Source: Holothuria scabra (Eukaryota; Echinodermata; Holothuroidea; Aspidochirotida; Holothuriidae). Taken from it: a stretch of DNA of 64,000 nt. Numbering within the stretch: position 1 is the first letter of the stretch; each line of letters opens with the position of its first letter. The notes beneath the pieces were generated by a model. It was not told the DNA's origin and searched no databases. It saw nothing but the letters and a program-made list of their open reading frames with translations. The position numbers and the translations under genes are program-made. Of the stretch, positions 45,838 to 58,535 are shown piece after piece. Location of the stretch: contig CM074195.1 in NCBI GenBank assembly GCA_037179385.1, positions 5,140,438 to 5,204,437 of the forward strand, in the 5' to 3' direction.

Positions 45838-46798
45838 TTCGAGGGTTGTAGTCGACTCTCATCAAGAGTCTCGAGTCTGAAGAAGAGTCGAGTTACCCAG
45901 TCAAATCTACTGTTGAACACGAACATTCACACATTGTTATAGTTCGCGCAGAAAATGTGAATATAGACTAAGATTGAACTATCCTTACAATTAAGGCATA
46001 CATGCATTGATTATGCAAGGTTTACACTCGAAAAACTAGCCATGGCCGAAACAAACTGGAACGAAAAGTTTACAAAAGCTTACCACTTTAACCACTGAAT
46101 GGACATGAAGGGGAAGTCAGTCAATTTGGCAGAAAAATAACACAATATACAAGTGTTTCGTGGTTATACACTGCTATATACAAACATACAAAAACATACA
46201 ATAATGACTGATGTACAGTATACATTTAAAAGTTGAGTCCAGGTCCTGCCACATATATGATACCGTAAATTTTCTGTGTTAAGAGGCAGATCTAAATGTC
46301 TTTTACGTAAATGTCCATCGAGGATGATTTAAATAACATTGTACTAGAACGTGAAATAGCTCAATTATTTTACGTACAGCAGAAACAAAGCGATCATAAC
46401 CATTCGCATCTAATCAGCGACTCTATTGAGCAAAAACGTCAATGGGGTGGGGACTGGGAACACGTCCCCACTATTTGAAAATAAACCGATTGACTTAAGA
46501 TTTTTACACAGTAAATTCATAGTGGCTATGCATCCCCTTCCCTCTCACTTTCGAGTAGCCTATAGAGTGACGTCCATATCAGAAGCAAATCACCCTACCA
46601 GCCAAGTCGCAGATATGGAACAGATATGAAACAGTGTTCATTTACTTCAAAAACAAAATATAAACGACAAATTTCAGGTCGGTCTCGAAGCGAGACTAGA
46701 ACAATTTCCTAGACCACAAGGGTTCGAGCGCGAGACCAAGACGGAGACAACAGGGTGTGAGACCTAGACCGGGATCGGTCTCGAGCACTACAACACTG
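45838..46798. mobile_element. Possible hAT-type element with GTTGTAGT ends
   Basis: GAGGGTTGTAGTCGACTC at the left and CTCGAGCACTACAACACTG at the right are related inverted termini of a known hAT style. Inside both ends are GTCTCGAG/CGAGAC words. Flanks show no clean 8-bp duplication, so they may be solo ends of two relatives. The middle is anonymous. Confidence 0.4.
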
Positions 46799-47144
46799 TG
46801 CAAAATAGACAATTAGCTATTGTTCTATCAAATTTGTGCTAATTTTAATAACTTTCAGGATGAGAATAAAACAGGAAGCCCTACCAATCAATGACGGACT
46901 CTAGTGGGCGCATCAGACGCGCGACTTCCCCATTGCTGCTTTAAACAGTCTACAAACTGTGTCAAGCACGGTATCGTTTAACGTCTTAGCCCTCTCCCAA
47001 GAAAGAGTTTTCCAAAAGAAGAAGAGACCCCCACTTGGGTCCCTCCCATAGGACAGTGATAAAACAATTCTTGCTGCCCTTTGCCCCCCTGTTGAAACCT
47101 CGTTGCTATACGCTCCTGATAATTGTAGATATCATTGCATTCCA

Positions 47145-47306
47145 CAGGCGCGGATCCAAGGGTGGGGGGCTCTTACGGCCTCAACCCTCCCTTTTTCGCC
47201 ACACCAACAATAAAACATACTGTAAATTAACTGTGCAACACCCTTACACCCCTGTTTTCTCACAACTTCAGCCCCCCCCCCCTTCGGAATGTCTGGATCC
47301 GCGCCT
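47145..47306. mobile_element. Small hAT-like MITE with GGCGCGGATCC ends
   Basis: CAGGCGCGGATCCAAG at the left and CTGGATCCGCGCC at the right are inverted. A GGTGGGGGG run and a CCCCCCCCCC run sit inside the two ends. The target duplication is not clean. Confidence 0.65.
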
Positions 47307-47309
47307 TTT

Positions 47310-48220
47310 CCCAGTTCAAATACCTTGATACGCTTTGGCGCAGTAATTGAATGAAGTAGGGAGACATGATCTATCGAATATCATTTTCAAACAGCAATTA
47401 CGAATGATTGTGGCAGTTTTCTGCTTCGCGTCATTTTTGTCAATATAATTACACCGTGGTCTGACCAAAAAACAACGCCCACCAAAAACGCTATACCAAT
47501 TCTTTGTCACTGTTATGTGGCAAAGGGTCTGTATCTACCACTTTCAATCCTATCTGATATTGATATTTCACAAATAATCGTACTTATCACTAAACCAAAA
47601 GTCACTGGACAATCTCTCTGTATGATGTGTCAGGTCATATTTAAATAAAGCGACTTACGGTATGTTGTAAAATAATAACATAACAAAACATGTTTTGAAG
47701 TACAGGCGAGATATGAAGGTCACCCCAGGACATAAAGAGAAATCCGGATGATATCAGTATCGATATCCAGTACCAATGGGTTGGGGTTCAACATTCAACT
47801 TACACGAAGAAACTCTATCCTTATCCAAAAACACAAACACTCTGGAAAGAAAAGAAGTTGAGGAAGGGAAGATGAATCCGGACAGCAAGTGATGTTCTGA
47901 TTTCAATCGGCCACAATGGGGTCTATCACCTTTTTAATCTTTCGATTTCCTTGCTTACCTATATCATCTGATCATGGATGGCTGAACATTAAATTGTATC
48001 TTGATTTCTTCAATTTCACTGTATAGGAAGATTCGAAATTACTCTTAGACAATAAATGAAGACGATTTAAGGCAGATGGACCCTACTAAGGCTCTAAACA
48101 CAAGCGCTAATCGGATACGTCCATAGCTTGAGGGGTCCATGATAGTGTCGCTCTATATTTATTTTTTTATTTTTATTTCATTTTTTTCTTTGTAAAGTCT
48201 AGCCTGCAAGTTAGTGATAT
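47310..48220. other. No recognised feature
   Basis: AT-rich, short frames only. Confidence 0.3.
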
Positions 48221-48224
48221 ACTG

Positions 48225-48430
48225 TCGGTACTCCCTAAAATGGTGTTTAGGAATTAAACGCTTTTCTACACACTTTTTGCTCCCACTACTTGGTAAACAC
48301 GTTTAGATGTTTAACACGCTTGTCTTACTCCTAAAAAGTTCGTTTTGAAAGTTAGTGTTTAATTGCTACACGTCCTTAGGTTTTAGGTTTTAAAATCAAA
48401 GTGGGGAAAAATGATTGTTTTTTATTGCTA
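48225..48430. repeat. AAACAC repeat family, further copy
   Basis: TGGTGTTTAGGAATTAAACG, CTTTTCTACACACTTTTTGC, GGTAAACACGTTTAGATG and GTGTTTAATTGCTACACG match 3607-3844 and 38030-38105. Confidence 0.6.
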
Positions 48431-48819
48431 GTAAACACGGGTTTTAGATGAGTGTATATTCGACAGACCTACACGGAAGCAACGACGTGTTTTTTGCGGG
48501 GGACTTTGTGCCAGTTTTCGAGCTTGTAAAAAGTAGGAACCGGAAGCATTTGGAATGTTTGTTTCTTGATATTCTTCATGCATGTCATACTCTATGGACC
48601 GAATTTGTATGAAATTTAAAACAATCGTCACAATAGTAGTCCTACTTCACGGATAATAAAATCGTTTTTATGAAACTAGTATACAGGTTATTCTTGGAAA
48701 ACTTTTAGCTGGAAAAATATGCGAAAGAAAACAGTTTATTTCCAGTTAATTAGTTTGCCAATTCGAATGCAAAATATAACAAATAGGGATTAAATTTTTC
48801 AATCAGTGTCTGTTTTTTT

Positions 48820-49760
48820 ACACTCTTAAAAGAAAAGAGTAAACTTAGTCACTCTAGAAAAGAGTTCAAAGTGTGAATTCACTCCATCAGTGTGTTAAAG
48901 GCATGTTCTGGAGACAAAATTCGTTAACTTCAAAATAAACAGAAAAATTTTCTCTTTCAAAAGGTGAAAACTGCATTTCAATAGCTTATAGCATTTGGAA
49001 GATACAAATTTTTAAAATATTGCAAATTTTTCTTGGGATTTGATGCATTATGGGAAATCTGTGATGTCATTGTGGCACATTAAACTGAAGCTGCATTCAA
49101 TTTATTTATAACTATGATGCCGCTGCAGACAATATCAAGGAACATTGTTGGTTGCGCTCTACATATGTTGAAGGGTAATGCTAGATCTACAGGAAAAGAT
49201 ATTCAAACATTCCAACAGTATCAAATTTCAAGGACAAATAGGATGTTCAATTATAAAGAAAAACAAAAAGAATTTGAAGCAATGTGCCCACATTACATAA
49301 CTTTCTGTGGCTTTGTTGAAGAGCAGAGGTGTTTTTTAACAGAAATAACCAATCTTTAAAGTGAGATATCTTGAGTTAGGAAAATGGTATTGTGATAGGG
49401 TTTGAAAGACATGGTGTGGAATATTTTTGTTTTTCTTACAAGACAAAGGCAAAAAGCCACCAGAACATGCCTTTAATTCACTCCAATAATAATCTAGTGA
49501 ATGTCACTGCTAGAAGAGTGACATTCTCTCCAAAGAAAGAGTGTTTAAAATTTACTCCTTAACACGTGCTTGCACAGATCACTCTTGTTTTTTAACAAAA
49601 AAAAAACCTTGGTCCTTGTAGGCACTGCATCAAGAGTGAAACTTCGCTGATTTAGAATGAATTTTACTCTTCTTGGAGTGGATTTCCATTCTTTTAGAGA
49701 AAAAATTTACAACATACCACTCTTCTAACGAGTGAAATATCATTCTTTTGTTTTTGGTGT
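48820..49760. repeat. GAGTGAA-rich repeat, split by a TTAA MITE
   Basis: ACACTCTTAAAAGAAAAGAG starts the block, which resumes after the insertion with TTCACTCCAATAATAATC, and ends in TCTTCTAACGAGTGAAATATC, CATTCTTTTG. The family is described at 8630-9295. Confidence 0.7.
48899..49472. mobile_element. TTAA-flanked MITE with AGGCATGTTCTGG ends (574 bp)
   Basis: AGGCATGTTCTGG and CCAGAACATGCCT are perfect inverted ends, with TTAA at 48895-48898 and 49473-49476. The target is inside a GAGTGAA repeat, which is continuous without it. An 81-codon frame inside (49114-49359) has no recognised domain. Confidence 0.87.
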
Positions 49761-49769
49761 GGACCCAAA

Positions 49770-50210
49770 ATTGTTATATAGTGCATAGACCAAGCTATAA
49801 GACAAATGGAGTTTGTGAGTGCATTGTTTTGGTTTAAGCTATATTAACTATGATCTCAGATATGATACAAGCTAATATGTTGATTTGAGTTTGTGAATTT
49901 GCCGATACTGATGAGAACGGAAGTACAGGTTACTTGTAAAGCCAGAGATGAATGCGGGTAGACCAATGCATGGACTTCATTCCGAGTCAATGATTCAGAT
50001 CCCAGTTCTTCCCTTTTCGAGGCCATTCCAACCTGGTACGGAGTCAGGCAATGCGCCGTTGAATTTTCACAAATACCGTTCACATTATTTTACATTGTAA
50101 CAAAGAAAACGGATATTTTAGGGGGATGCTTTGTACTCTGCATGCACGTCGAACCCTTAATTGGACTATTCGTGTGTAGAATTGTGCACCAAAACATTAC
50201 ATATTTTGTG
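49770..50210. other. No recognised feature
   Basis: Lies between two GAGTGAA blocks. A short minus-strand frame without motifs. Confidence 0.3.
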
Positions 50211-50217
50211 GAGCCAA

Positions 50218-50507
50218 CACTCTACAAACAAAAGAGTGACTTTGGTCACTCTGAAAAAGAAATTAGAATGAAAGGTGTCAACTCACACTATTAGATTGGC
50301 AAATCACCCCAAGAAGAGTGAAATTCACTTGAAGAAGGGTGAAATTGACTCCGAGTGAAAAAACGCTCTTCAGCGAGCGTTTCCACGGATCACTCTTTTT
50401 TAAGAGTGATCAGGGTGACACAATTTGCGCTCGTTTAGAGTGAACTTTATAACTTTCACTCTAGTAACGAGTGAATTTTCATTCTTTCAATTATAGAGTG
50501 TGGAATG
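50218..50507. repeat. GAGTGAA-rich element with ACACTCT/AGAGTGT ends
   Basis: The most compact copy: ACACTCTACAAACAAAAGAG at the start and ATTATAGAGTGT at the end are inverted. It is full of AAGAGTGAA and TTTCACTC units. Confidence 0.7.
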
Positions 50508-50726
50508 TGCTCAGTGTTCAAGTCTAGCTTCAGTTTGATGACCCTTCTGGTAAGGGTATCTTCAATAACACCCCAATTTCAATTCCAAAACCATATCGAG
50601 CCAATTTGCGTCCGACGAAACACGCATCGAGTCTGGCTAAGTCGGTTTCCAAATATTCTCAGAATTGGTCAGTACCGATCACATGTAAACTAATAGTCCT
50701 TGGCAAAGCCAAAGTTGGGACATTAT

Positions 50727-51203
<477 letters not shown>

Positions 51204-51288
51204 AGGAAGATAAAGTTTACAGACCGACATTAAAAACAAGAAAAGAATAGTTGCGTTTATAAGCAGTTGCCCATCACCCATACATCTA

Positions 51289-52072
51289 CACTTCTCCCAA
51301 CCTGTGCCTTACATTTTATCAAGTCTCGCAAGTGCTTATCCTTATCCAGACACAAATCTAGTTTAAACTTTAAAGCTAAAAGTGTACCTAAAGACAAAAA
51401 ATTCAAAAATATATATTAAAGACCATGCAAAATACATTTCAACAGTCTAACTCCCATCTTCGTAGGACATTCCTGAGCTGAGATATTAAATGTTGAAGTT
51501 TATTCACTCAAATTAAAATGGTACATTGCGCAATAATTTGTGATGTCATTCTTGTACTACTCAAATTACAATCTTTGTACTTCTTTGTTTTTCCGAACAT
51601 TACTGCACCTTGTTCCGAGGTGTGATAGCCCTCTTACTCTAATGAGGTGATGTAATTAATTAAACTCTCCTTGTGCAACATGCTATTCAAACAGGAAGTG
51701 TTCAAGGTCATAAAAACATTTTCAATTTTAAAGGAAAACAAAGCATGTTATGTGAGTTGTACAACAAGAAAGTCACAAATTATTGCGCAATAGACCAATT
51801 TGTTTTAAGTGAATAAACTTCAACATTTTATATCTCAGCTCAGGAATGTCATATGAAGATGGGAGTTGGACTGTGAGATTCCTTTTTTCATTCTCTTAAA
51901 TCTATATTTTTGAATTTTTTGACTTGAGGTACACTTTAAGAACATGCCATAAAGTGAGCATACAAGGCCCTTATGTATAATTAAAATTTGATGCCAGCCA
52001 AAGAGCTATGCCAATTGAGAATTTCTGTATACCGTTAAAATTGAAGTTTGAGGATGATGATTTGCTGCCTTT
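51289..52072 (-). mobile_element. TTAA MITE (AGGGCC family) split by a foldback MITE
   Basis: The left part (TTCTCCCAACCTGTGCC, TATCCAGACACAAATCTAG) and the right part (GATGCCAGCCAAAGAGC, CAATTGAGAATTTCTG, GCCTTTTAA) are two halves of one family member, separated by 51381-51935. The same foldback family also sits next to this MITE family at 20649. Confidence 0.7.
51381..51935. mobile_element. Foldback MITE (AGTGTACCT ends, 555 bp), complete copy
   Basis: The left end AGTGTACCTAAAGACAAAAA and the right end TTTTTTGACTTGAGGTACACT are inverted, and inversion extends for well over 150 bp on each side (AACTCCCATCTTC, CATTCCTGAGCTGAGATA, ATTGCGCAATAATTTGTGA in one arm; complements in the other). 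TTAA follows the right end at 51936-51939. Confidence 0.8.
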
Positions 52073-52402
52073 TAATTTACATCATTTTTCCGCAAGGCAT
52101 TTAAAGAGGCGTGTACAAGAGGCCAAAGTTAGACAAATCCCCATGTCCTTCCTACAAATTAATGTTCCACTCACAGTTGAGTAATTGACGATTACAATTC
52201 GATTTTCAAAAGTAGCACAATATACCCTTTCAACTTCGGGTGATGTGTTGTGAGTAAAAGCAATCCCTCATGTGTCATAGAAGTCTGTGGACGAATACCG
52301 AAACTGTGTATCATTTCCAAAGAAATCATCAACTACAATAATCATGTAGACAGGTAACATTCACATATGGGACGCTTATGGGACCCATTTCTTGGCCTTT
52401 AA

Positions 52403-52980
52403 AGGTATTGTGACATGAAAATGACAAAACTGGGTATAGGGTAAAAAAAGCATTGAAAACCATGAAAATAGCCACAATCCATCAAAATCAGTGAAAAATT
52501 GACCATTTTACAGAGCAATTTCTGATTTGCACTTACTTATTAATAAATATGAGCTCAATATGCAAATCTTGTGATGTCATGGGAGGGACACACCATATAT
52601 GGCTAATGTTATCCTTTGTTTTTACAACCTTCATTTCCAGGACAGTTGTAACATTGGTTTGTCCTGAAGGTTTTATTTTGGAACTTTAAATTGTGTCCTT
52701 GGAAATCTTCAGTACCAATTACCAAACCATAGACTAACTGATGTGTAATTAAGAGATAATTTATATAAGGATAACAAAAGAAATGTCAACACTTTGCAGC
52801 ACTCCACATCATTATTTTTGCATAAGCAACAACTTTCTTCAGAAACGTTCGAACTTTGAAGAGGTATATCTTGAGAACCATAAAAGATATTGAAATAATT
52901 CCAACGGATGTTTCCTAAGAAAACTTCACTCCACAAGTGCAAGGGAAGTCAGGTCATTGTTCTGACATGTCACACTACCT
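52403..52980. mobile_element. TTAA-flanked MITE with AGGTATTGTGACATG ends (578 bp)
   Basis: AGGTATTGTGACATG and CATGTCACACTACCT are near-perfect inverted ends; TTAA lies at 52399-52402 and 52981-52984. A right-end fragment of the family is at 41050-41156. Confidence 0.85.
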
Positions 52981-53439
52981 TTAAGAGGCTCGTGTGGTTT
53001 TGCATTTGGGGTTAATGAAGGGCTCATATGGACTGGACCACAAGCTCATATGGGAAAGTTCTGGTGTCCTTTTAAACAACTGGTTTGAGTAAAAATACGG
53101 GTCAGCCCCGTTTCCCTCATGCGTGAGGGCTTCCTAAGGTTGGCTGTAAAATGGGCTTAAATATTGGTTTACCCATATAGGATTGCTACACGGGAGCACG
53201 GTTAGTGCCGTAGGTACTTGAAATTGGCCTAGAAATACTAAAAAGATTCCACCGAAAATGAAATACCCCACTGCTTGAGGAAGCACATACCGTTCCCGTT
53301 TGTGAAGTTCCGTCCTCATCAAACGTTAATTACGTAACTGAGCCCCAACCACACCCCACGAAAAATTGCTGTATAGTTACGCCATAGTGAGCACCTGTAG
53401 TTTATCAAAACCGGCGTAAAGTATGAGCCATATGAGGAC

Positions 53440-53618
53440 CCGTGGCTAGGGGGGGGGGGGGGGTTAGGACCTCCCTCCATGACCCAACCTTTCAATGCAA
53501 AAAACACATATAAGGCGTTTTTTCTCTCTATCGTTAGACTTCTCCTTCATATCGTGCCCCACCCCCCCCCCCTTGACACCAAAACCCTCCCCATGGCACA
53601 ATCCTAGCTACGCGCCTG
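53440..53618. mobile_element. hAT-type MITE (179 bp)
   Basis: A worn left end, CCGTGGCTAGGGGGGG, and the right end CCTAGCTACGCGCCTG are inverted. Flanks ATGAGGAC and GTGAGGAC match at 7 of 8 bases. Same length as the copy at 33956-34134. Confidence 0.72.
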
Positions 53619-53987
53619 GTGAGGACCGTAGGCAATTCAGATCAAAGACTGAGTTGAATGTAAACATGATGTTACCAACTACAGGAAGTAGAAAAAGTAC
53701 AGAGTGGTAACTCCATGTCCGTCGCATTTAAAGAGCACATCCTTCAAGTGTGTAAATTTGTACCAAAATTAAAGACAGACTTTTTCAACAAGCGCGACAT
53801 GCCACTGAGTGGAAAGTTGCCTTTTATTCTTTGCAGTGATAATTGACCATGCATGCATGCAGACCCGATGCGTATGGTCCCACATGGAAGGACCCATTTA
53901 GGCCAATTTAATTGTGCACCAAATATGCATAAGGGGTCAGAACTCGCATATGAGATAGGTGAGATATTACGACTTTTACGGTTTCTA

Positions 53988-55333
53988 CACTGTTAAAAAA
54001 TTTCTCTGTAAATTTACATAATTTTTATGGCAAATTTTTTTCCAACCAAATAATGTTTTTTTTACAGCCAGACTGTAATCATGAAAAATCATTAAGGGTT
54101 TGTTTTTTCTTTACAGTTTTTGCATGTAAATTAGTTTACAAAAGTCTACTGTAAAATCGAATTACAGAATTGTTCTGTTTTGTTTACCTTAATTTTATGT
54201 GAATTTACAGCCTACTGTTTTCATTCCCGACGTTTTAATATTTATTATAATATCGCATTTTTACCTTTCATATGTTATTACGTAACATACACTTCACAAT
54301 TACGTAGATCAGGTATTTGCTTATCAACGTAATGTGTCGTTACGAAGTTGTTTTCAATCAAAACACATTGAGGATGATTTGTTGTCATATTGTTGTCAAG
54401 TAGACTGCTATCTCTAGGAACTTTGTAATTGGAAAGTCACATTTTTTGTACAATATAATAATTGTTTTTAAAATAAATATGACAAAGAATGGAAATACAT
54501 TGGTTGCAAACATTTCCAGACAAGGTAAACAATAAGTTTATCACTTCCTGATTAAAAAACGCCAAAGAAGATATTATTCAAAGCAACAGCAATCCTTTTG
54601 TTAGGAAAATGCCTACAAAATAAGCTCCACCCATTTATGCAAAATGAGATTTACGTCATAAAGTGGTAACTTTACAGACTCTTTCAAGTAAATTTGTGAA
54701 ACGTTTTTAATTTGCTCCGATCAAGTGCATGAGCGCCTGTGGCGATGAGTTGACATCAGTATACCAATTGTCAGTGCTCTGAAATTAGGGCCTTACAATT
54801 TCTTTTTACTTAAAAATGTGTGACAAAACACCAGTTGTATGATATTTATAACTAAGAACGTAATAACTAAGTATGCTTTTATAATAAATGTAAGTTAATT
54901 TTCAAATAGGGCCATAAATTTGCCAAAAATGTTTTTTTTTAAACTGAAACTTCGCAGAACGATGCATGTTATATATTGAAAATTTTCTGGCTATTTCTTA
55001 TTTGTTTGTTTGGGCTTATTTTTGTTTCTTTTTCAGCTTAAAAACAAAATGAATGTTTGTTAAATGACAGTATATTTATGTGAAATCAGAAAAATACAAA
55101 ATACTGTTAAAATTTCTGTAAATTTACAGAAAAATTTTTACAAAGCAGTAAAATTTGGTTAAAAAAGCAGACAGAAATGGTTTTTCAAATAAACAGAAAA
55201 TACATGTTAAACAACCTTTTTTTGTTGTAGCAATACAGTGTCTGTAAAGATACAGAAAATCTCTATTAAAAGTAAAATACAAAAAGTTTAAGTTAAAAAA
55301 AGTCTGTAAATTTACAGAAATTTTTAACAGTGT
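53988..55333. mobile_element. TA-flanked TIR element with CACTGTTAAAAA ends (1.35 kb)
   Basis: CACTGTTAAAAAATTTCTC at the left and AATTTTTAACAGTG at the right are inverted, with TA on both outer sides. Beside both ends the words CTGTAAATTTACAG and GTAAATTTACAT recur many times, giving subterminal repeats. No transposase frame. TA flanks and end sequence suit a Tc1/mariner-type non-autonomous element; the family is not proven. Confidence 0.75.
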
Positions 55334-55339
55334 AACATG

Positions 55340-56000
55340 GGTCTACTACATCCTCATAAGAGTCATATGGACTGGCCCATATGGTGACATATGAATCATG
55401 GGTGGGAAACCACATGGACTCCTTATAAGAATGTTACCTGGGTCCATCAAATCAGATTTACCTAGAGTCCTTTCTGTCTTTCAGTTCTGCTGCATTATAC
55501 TATCAAATTTAACGTAACCTTGTTGTGCAAAATGTGCTTGCTGTTGCTAAAAAAATAATTGCAACGAAATGAAACAGTCTAGCTACCACAACATGCTTTC
55601 GTTGTTTATATCAGTTTATATTTAGTCCAACGGCCCTCGGTATAGTATCGCAAGCCGTGTTACAAAGATTACCTCAAAATGAACTGGAAGATTTAGACCA
55701 GAGATGTAATCTAAACCTACAAAGAAAGATCGTCTTCATGCCAAATAAAAGCTTCCCTCCCAACTTCAATCCTAGAGGCGGTTTTCTGTTCCCGCAATAC
55801 AAGCAGGTATAATTTACACAGTCTAAATCCGAACATCACATATAGTCGCGCTATTGTATCGTGCCGTAAGCTAGTGGAAGCACCAGGATTTGACAAGTTT
55901 TGGGTAACCGGGAGCGAATGAGGGCAAAGAAAGATTCTGAAGGACAGGCAAAACATGTTCTCACCTAGCGAAGCGTAACATTTAGGAATGGGTTCCAGGG
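55340..56000. other. No recognised feature
   Basis: Left flank of the large foldback. A minus-strand frame (55717-56079) has no family signature. Confidence 0.3.
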
Positions 56001-56002
56001 CA

Positions 56003-57780
56003 TGCCTTAGCCCCTCGGACGTATGGCAAGCCGTTTTAACTTTTACCTCGCAATTCCACTTAAGTGGAATGCATTTCACTTAAGTGGAATACAATTCCAC
56101 TTAAGTTAAATTGAATTCCACTTAAGTGGAATACATTTCACTTAAGTAAAATGTATTCCACTTAAGTGAAATTGCATTCCACTTAAGTGAAATGCATTCC
56201 ACTTAAGTCAAATGCATTTCACTTAAGTGGAATGTATTCCACTTAAGTGGAATTGAATTCCGCTTAAGTGAAATTGAATTCCACTTAAGTTGAATGCAAT
56301 TCCACTTAAGTGGAATTCAATTTTATTCGACTTAAGCCAAATGTGATTGGTCCAATTCTATTCGACTTCAGTGAAATGTGATTGGTCAGCTCCCAGGAGG
56401 CTTTGATTGGCTAAGCCATAGCGCGCTAGACGTGCACTATATAAAATATACAAAGGGCCGACGCTAGGCCTGCATGTAGCAGCTAGATATTATTTTTATT
56501 TTGTGGGCAGTGTGCTGAATATTTTCTTGGCCGAGGCTCGTCACCACACTTTGGACAGTATATCTAGCAGTAGAAATAATTCGATCACATTCCAACAAAG
56601 TAAGTTGTGAGTGACCAGCCATTTCTGGTGGATATCGGGATTTTGAGCATGCATCCCTGCAATCCTGCATAATAACTTATCGCGCGAGGCTAGCTGTGGC
56701 TGGTTCTTACGTAATACCCCACGCAAACATACGTCAATTTATGGCCAAGTGGAAACTATTTCACTTAAGCTAAATGTGTTGAACCGTCGTTCTATTTTGC
56801 TTAAGCTAAATGCTATTTCACTTAAGTGAAATTGTATTCCACTTAAGTAAAATTGAATTCCACTTAAGTGAAATAGCATTTCACTTAAGCGGAATTGCGT
56901 TAAGCTTAAGTTGAATTGTATTTCACTTAAGTGAAATAGCTAGGCTATTCAACTTAAGCAAAACGTAATTTCACTTAAGTGGAATACATTTCACTTAAGT
57001 GGAATACATTTCACTTAAGTGGAATACATTTCACTTAAGTGGAATTCATTTCACTTAAGTGAATTGCATTCCACTTAAGTGGAATGCATTTCACTTAAGT
57101 GGAATACAATTCCACTTAAGTGGAATACAATTCCACTTAAGTGGAATACATTTCACTTAAGTGGAATTGAATTCCACTTAAGTGAAATACATTTCACTTA
57201 AGTGGAATACATTTCACTTGAGTCAAATGTATTGCGTTAAGCTTAAGTTGAATTGTATTTCACTTAAGTGAAATAGCTAGGCTATTCAACTTAAGCAAAA
57301 CGTAATTTCACTTAAGTGGAATACATTTCACTTAAGTGGAATACATTTCACTTAAGTGGAATACATTTCACTTAAGTGGAATACATTTCACTTAAGTGGA
57401 ATTGTATTCCACTTAAGTGAAATGCATTCCACTTAAGTGGAATACAATTTGACCTAAGTGAAATGCATTCCACTTAAGTGGAATTCATTTCACTTAAGTG
57501 AATTGCATTCCACTTAAGTGGAATGCATTTCACTTAAGTGGAATACAATTCCACTTAAGTGGAATACAATTCCACTTAAGTGGAATACATTTCACTTAAG
57601 TGGAATTGAATTCCACTTAAGTGAAATACATTTCACTTAAGTGGAATACATTTCACTTAAGTCAAATGTATTTAACTTAAGTGGAATTCAATTCCACTTA
57701 AGTGAAATGTATTTCACTTAAGTGGAATTGCGAGGTAAATGTTAAAACGGCTTGCCATACGGACGATGGGGTCTAAGGGG
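56003..57780. mobile_element. Large foldback element built of CACTTAAGTG palindromes
   Basis: The outer arms GTATGGCAAGCCGTTTTAAC (56021) and its complement (ending 57760) are perfect, and weaker inversion (CCTTAG.CCC) continues outward, so the exact ends are uncertain. Inside each arm, ACCTCGCAATTCCACTTAAG leads into arrays of roughly 20-bp units with CACTTAAGTG at the centre: about a dozen in the left arm (56047-56332) and several dozen in the right (56755-57735). The right array contains a repeated block starting GCGTTAAGCTTAAGTTG at 56897 and 57234 (337 bp apart). The unit is a palindrome and the array is a palindrome of palindromes. No transposase or gene product is encoded. A promoter-like core (56346-56600) fills the middle. 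Confidence 0.8.
56346..56600 (+). promoter_or_regulatory. Pol II promoter-like core with non-coding exon and GTAAGT donor
   Basis: ATTGG (inverted CCAAT) at 56346, 56381 and 56406 precede TATATAAA at 56438-56445, an order and spacing typical of animal Pol II promoters. A start near 56470 would give an exon of about 130 bases with no useful reading frame, ending CCAACAAA|GTAAGT at 56599, where the donor is a perfect U1 match. It lies in the loop between the foldback arms, pointing to the longer array. It may be a captured promoter plus first exon. Confidence 0.45.
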
Positions 57781-58460
57781 AAAGCACCGGTGAGAGTCCA
57801 CAGGGCAAAGACTCTCAAGTTCTGATGTTTAAGCATATCTTTGTGTTATTTTGCTTCAGTACGGAAGGGAGACTGAAACTTCATCGAAAGTTGACATGCT
57901 ACCGCTCACACCGAATCTTATCACCTCCCTGGTTACACCCCACCTACCCCTTTGTTTCAGTCTCTATGAATTCAAAGGACAAGAGCAGTCATCCCAAACT
58001 TTGAAGCAACAGATATAAATCTGGCAGATTTCTTCTAATTTCTCTTCAAAGCATCATTTGTAATATTTTAGGAACCCAATATCGCATGTTCGAGGTAAAC
58101 CAAGCATTTACTATAAAAAAAAAACAATTTAACGAATGTATTATTGATGAAGGTGATCGACTTGTCTTAGTCAATTGCCTGATTCTGGTCAGCGTCTTAA
58201 TCGATAAATTGATGGATTCATGGGGCATGGGGACCACTTTCAATCATGGAGGTACTACTGCCGAGGTACTTAGTACTTGTATGTTCCAACGCTTAAGAGG
58301 ACTTACTTGGGGGAAGAATGAGGAGAAAAATATTGTCATGTGACTCGATCGCAAGAGCCAATCATGAAACAGGACAGTCTGCCAACACAAGTTAAGTTGG
58401 TGCGAATGCATTTCTCATCCGTTTACTCTAGGTTAGTACTTCCTTCCAGTGAACTATTAT
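57781..58460. other. No recognised feature
   Basis: Right flank of the foldback. Small opposing frames without motifs. Confidence 0.3.
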
Positions 58461-58483
58461 AAATATAAATATAAATATAAATA
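58459..58483. repeat. (AAATAT)n short tandem
   Basis: Four AAATAT units before CATTTTCTGAAG. Confidence 0.8.
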
Positions 58484-58535
58484 ACATTTTCTGAAGTCCT
58501 CCCGTCCCTCTGGCAAAGGGCCTTTCGACGAAACC
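58484..58535. repeat. Short conserved repeat shared with 21950 and 26390
   Basis: CTGAAGTCCTCCCGTCCCTC, TGGCAAAGGGCCTTTCGACG, AAACCAAAC is close to 21952-22002 and partly to 26390-26420. Family unknown. Confidence 0.5.

Noticed and set aside
56047..57735. CRISPR-like array
   Set aside because: Units are palindromic, contiguous and without unique spacers; eukaryotic context and no cas genes.
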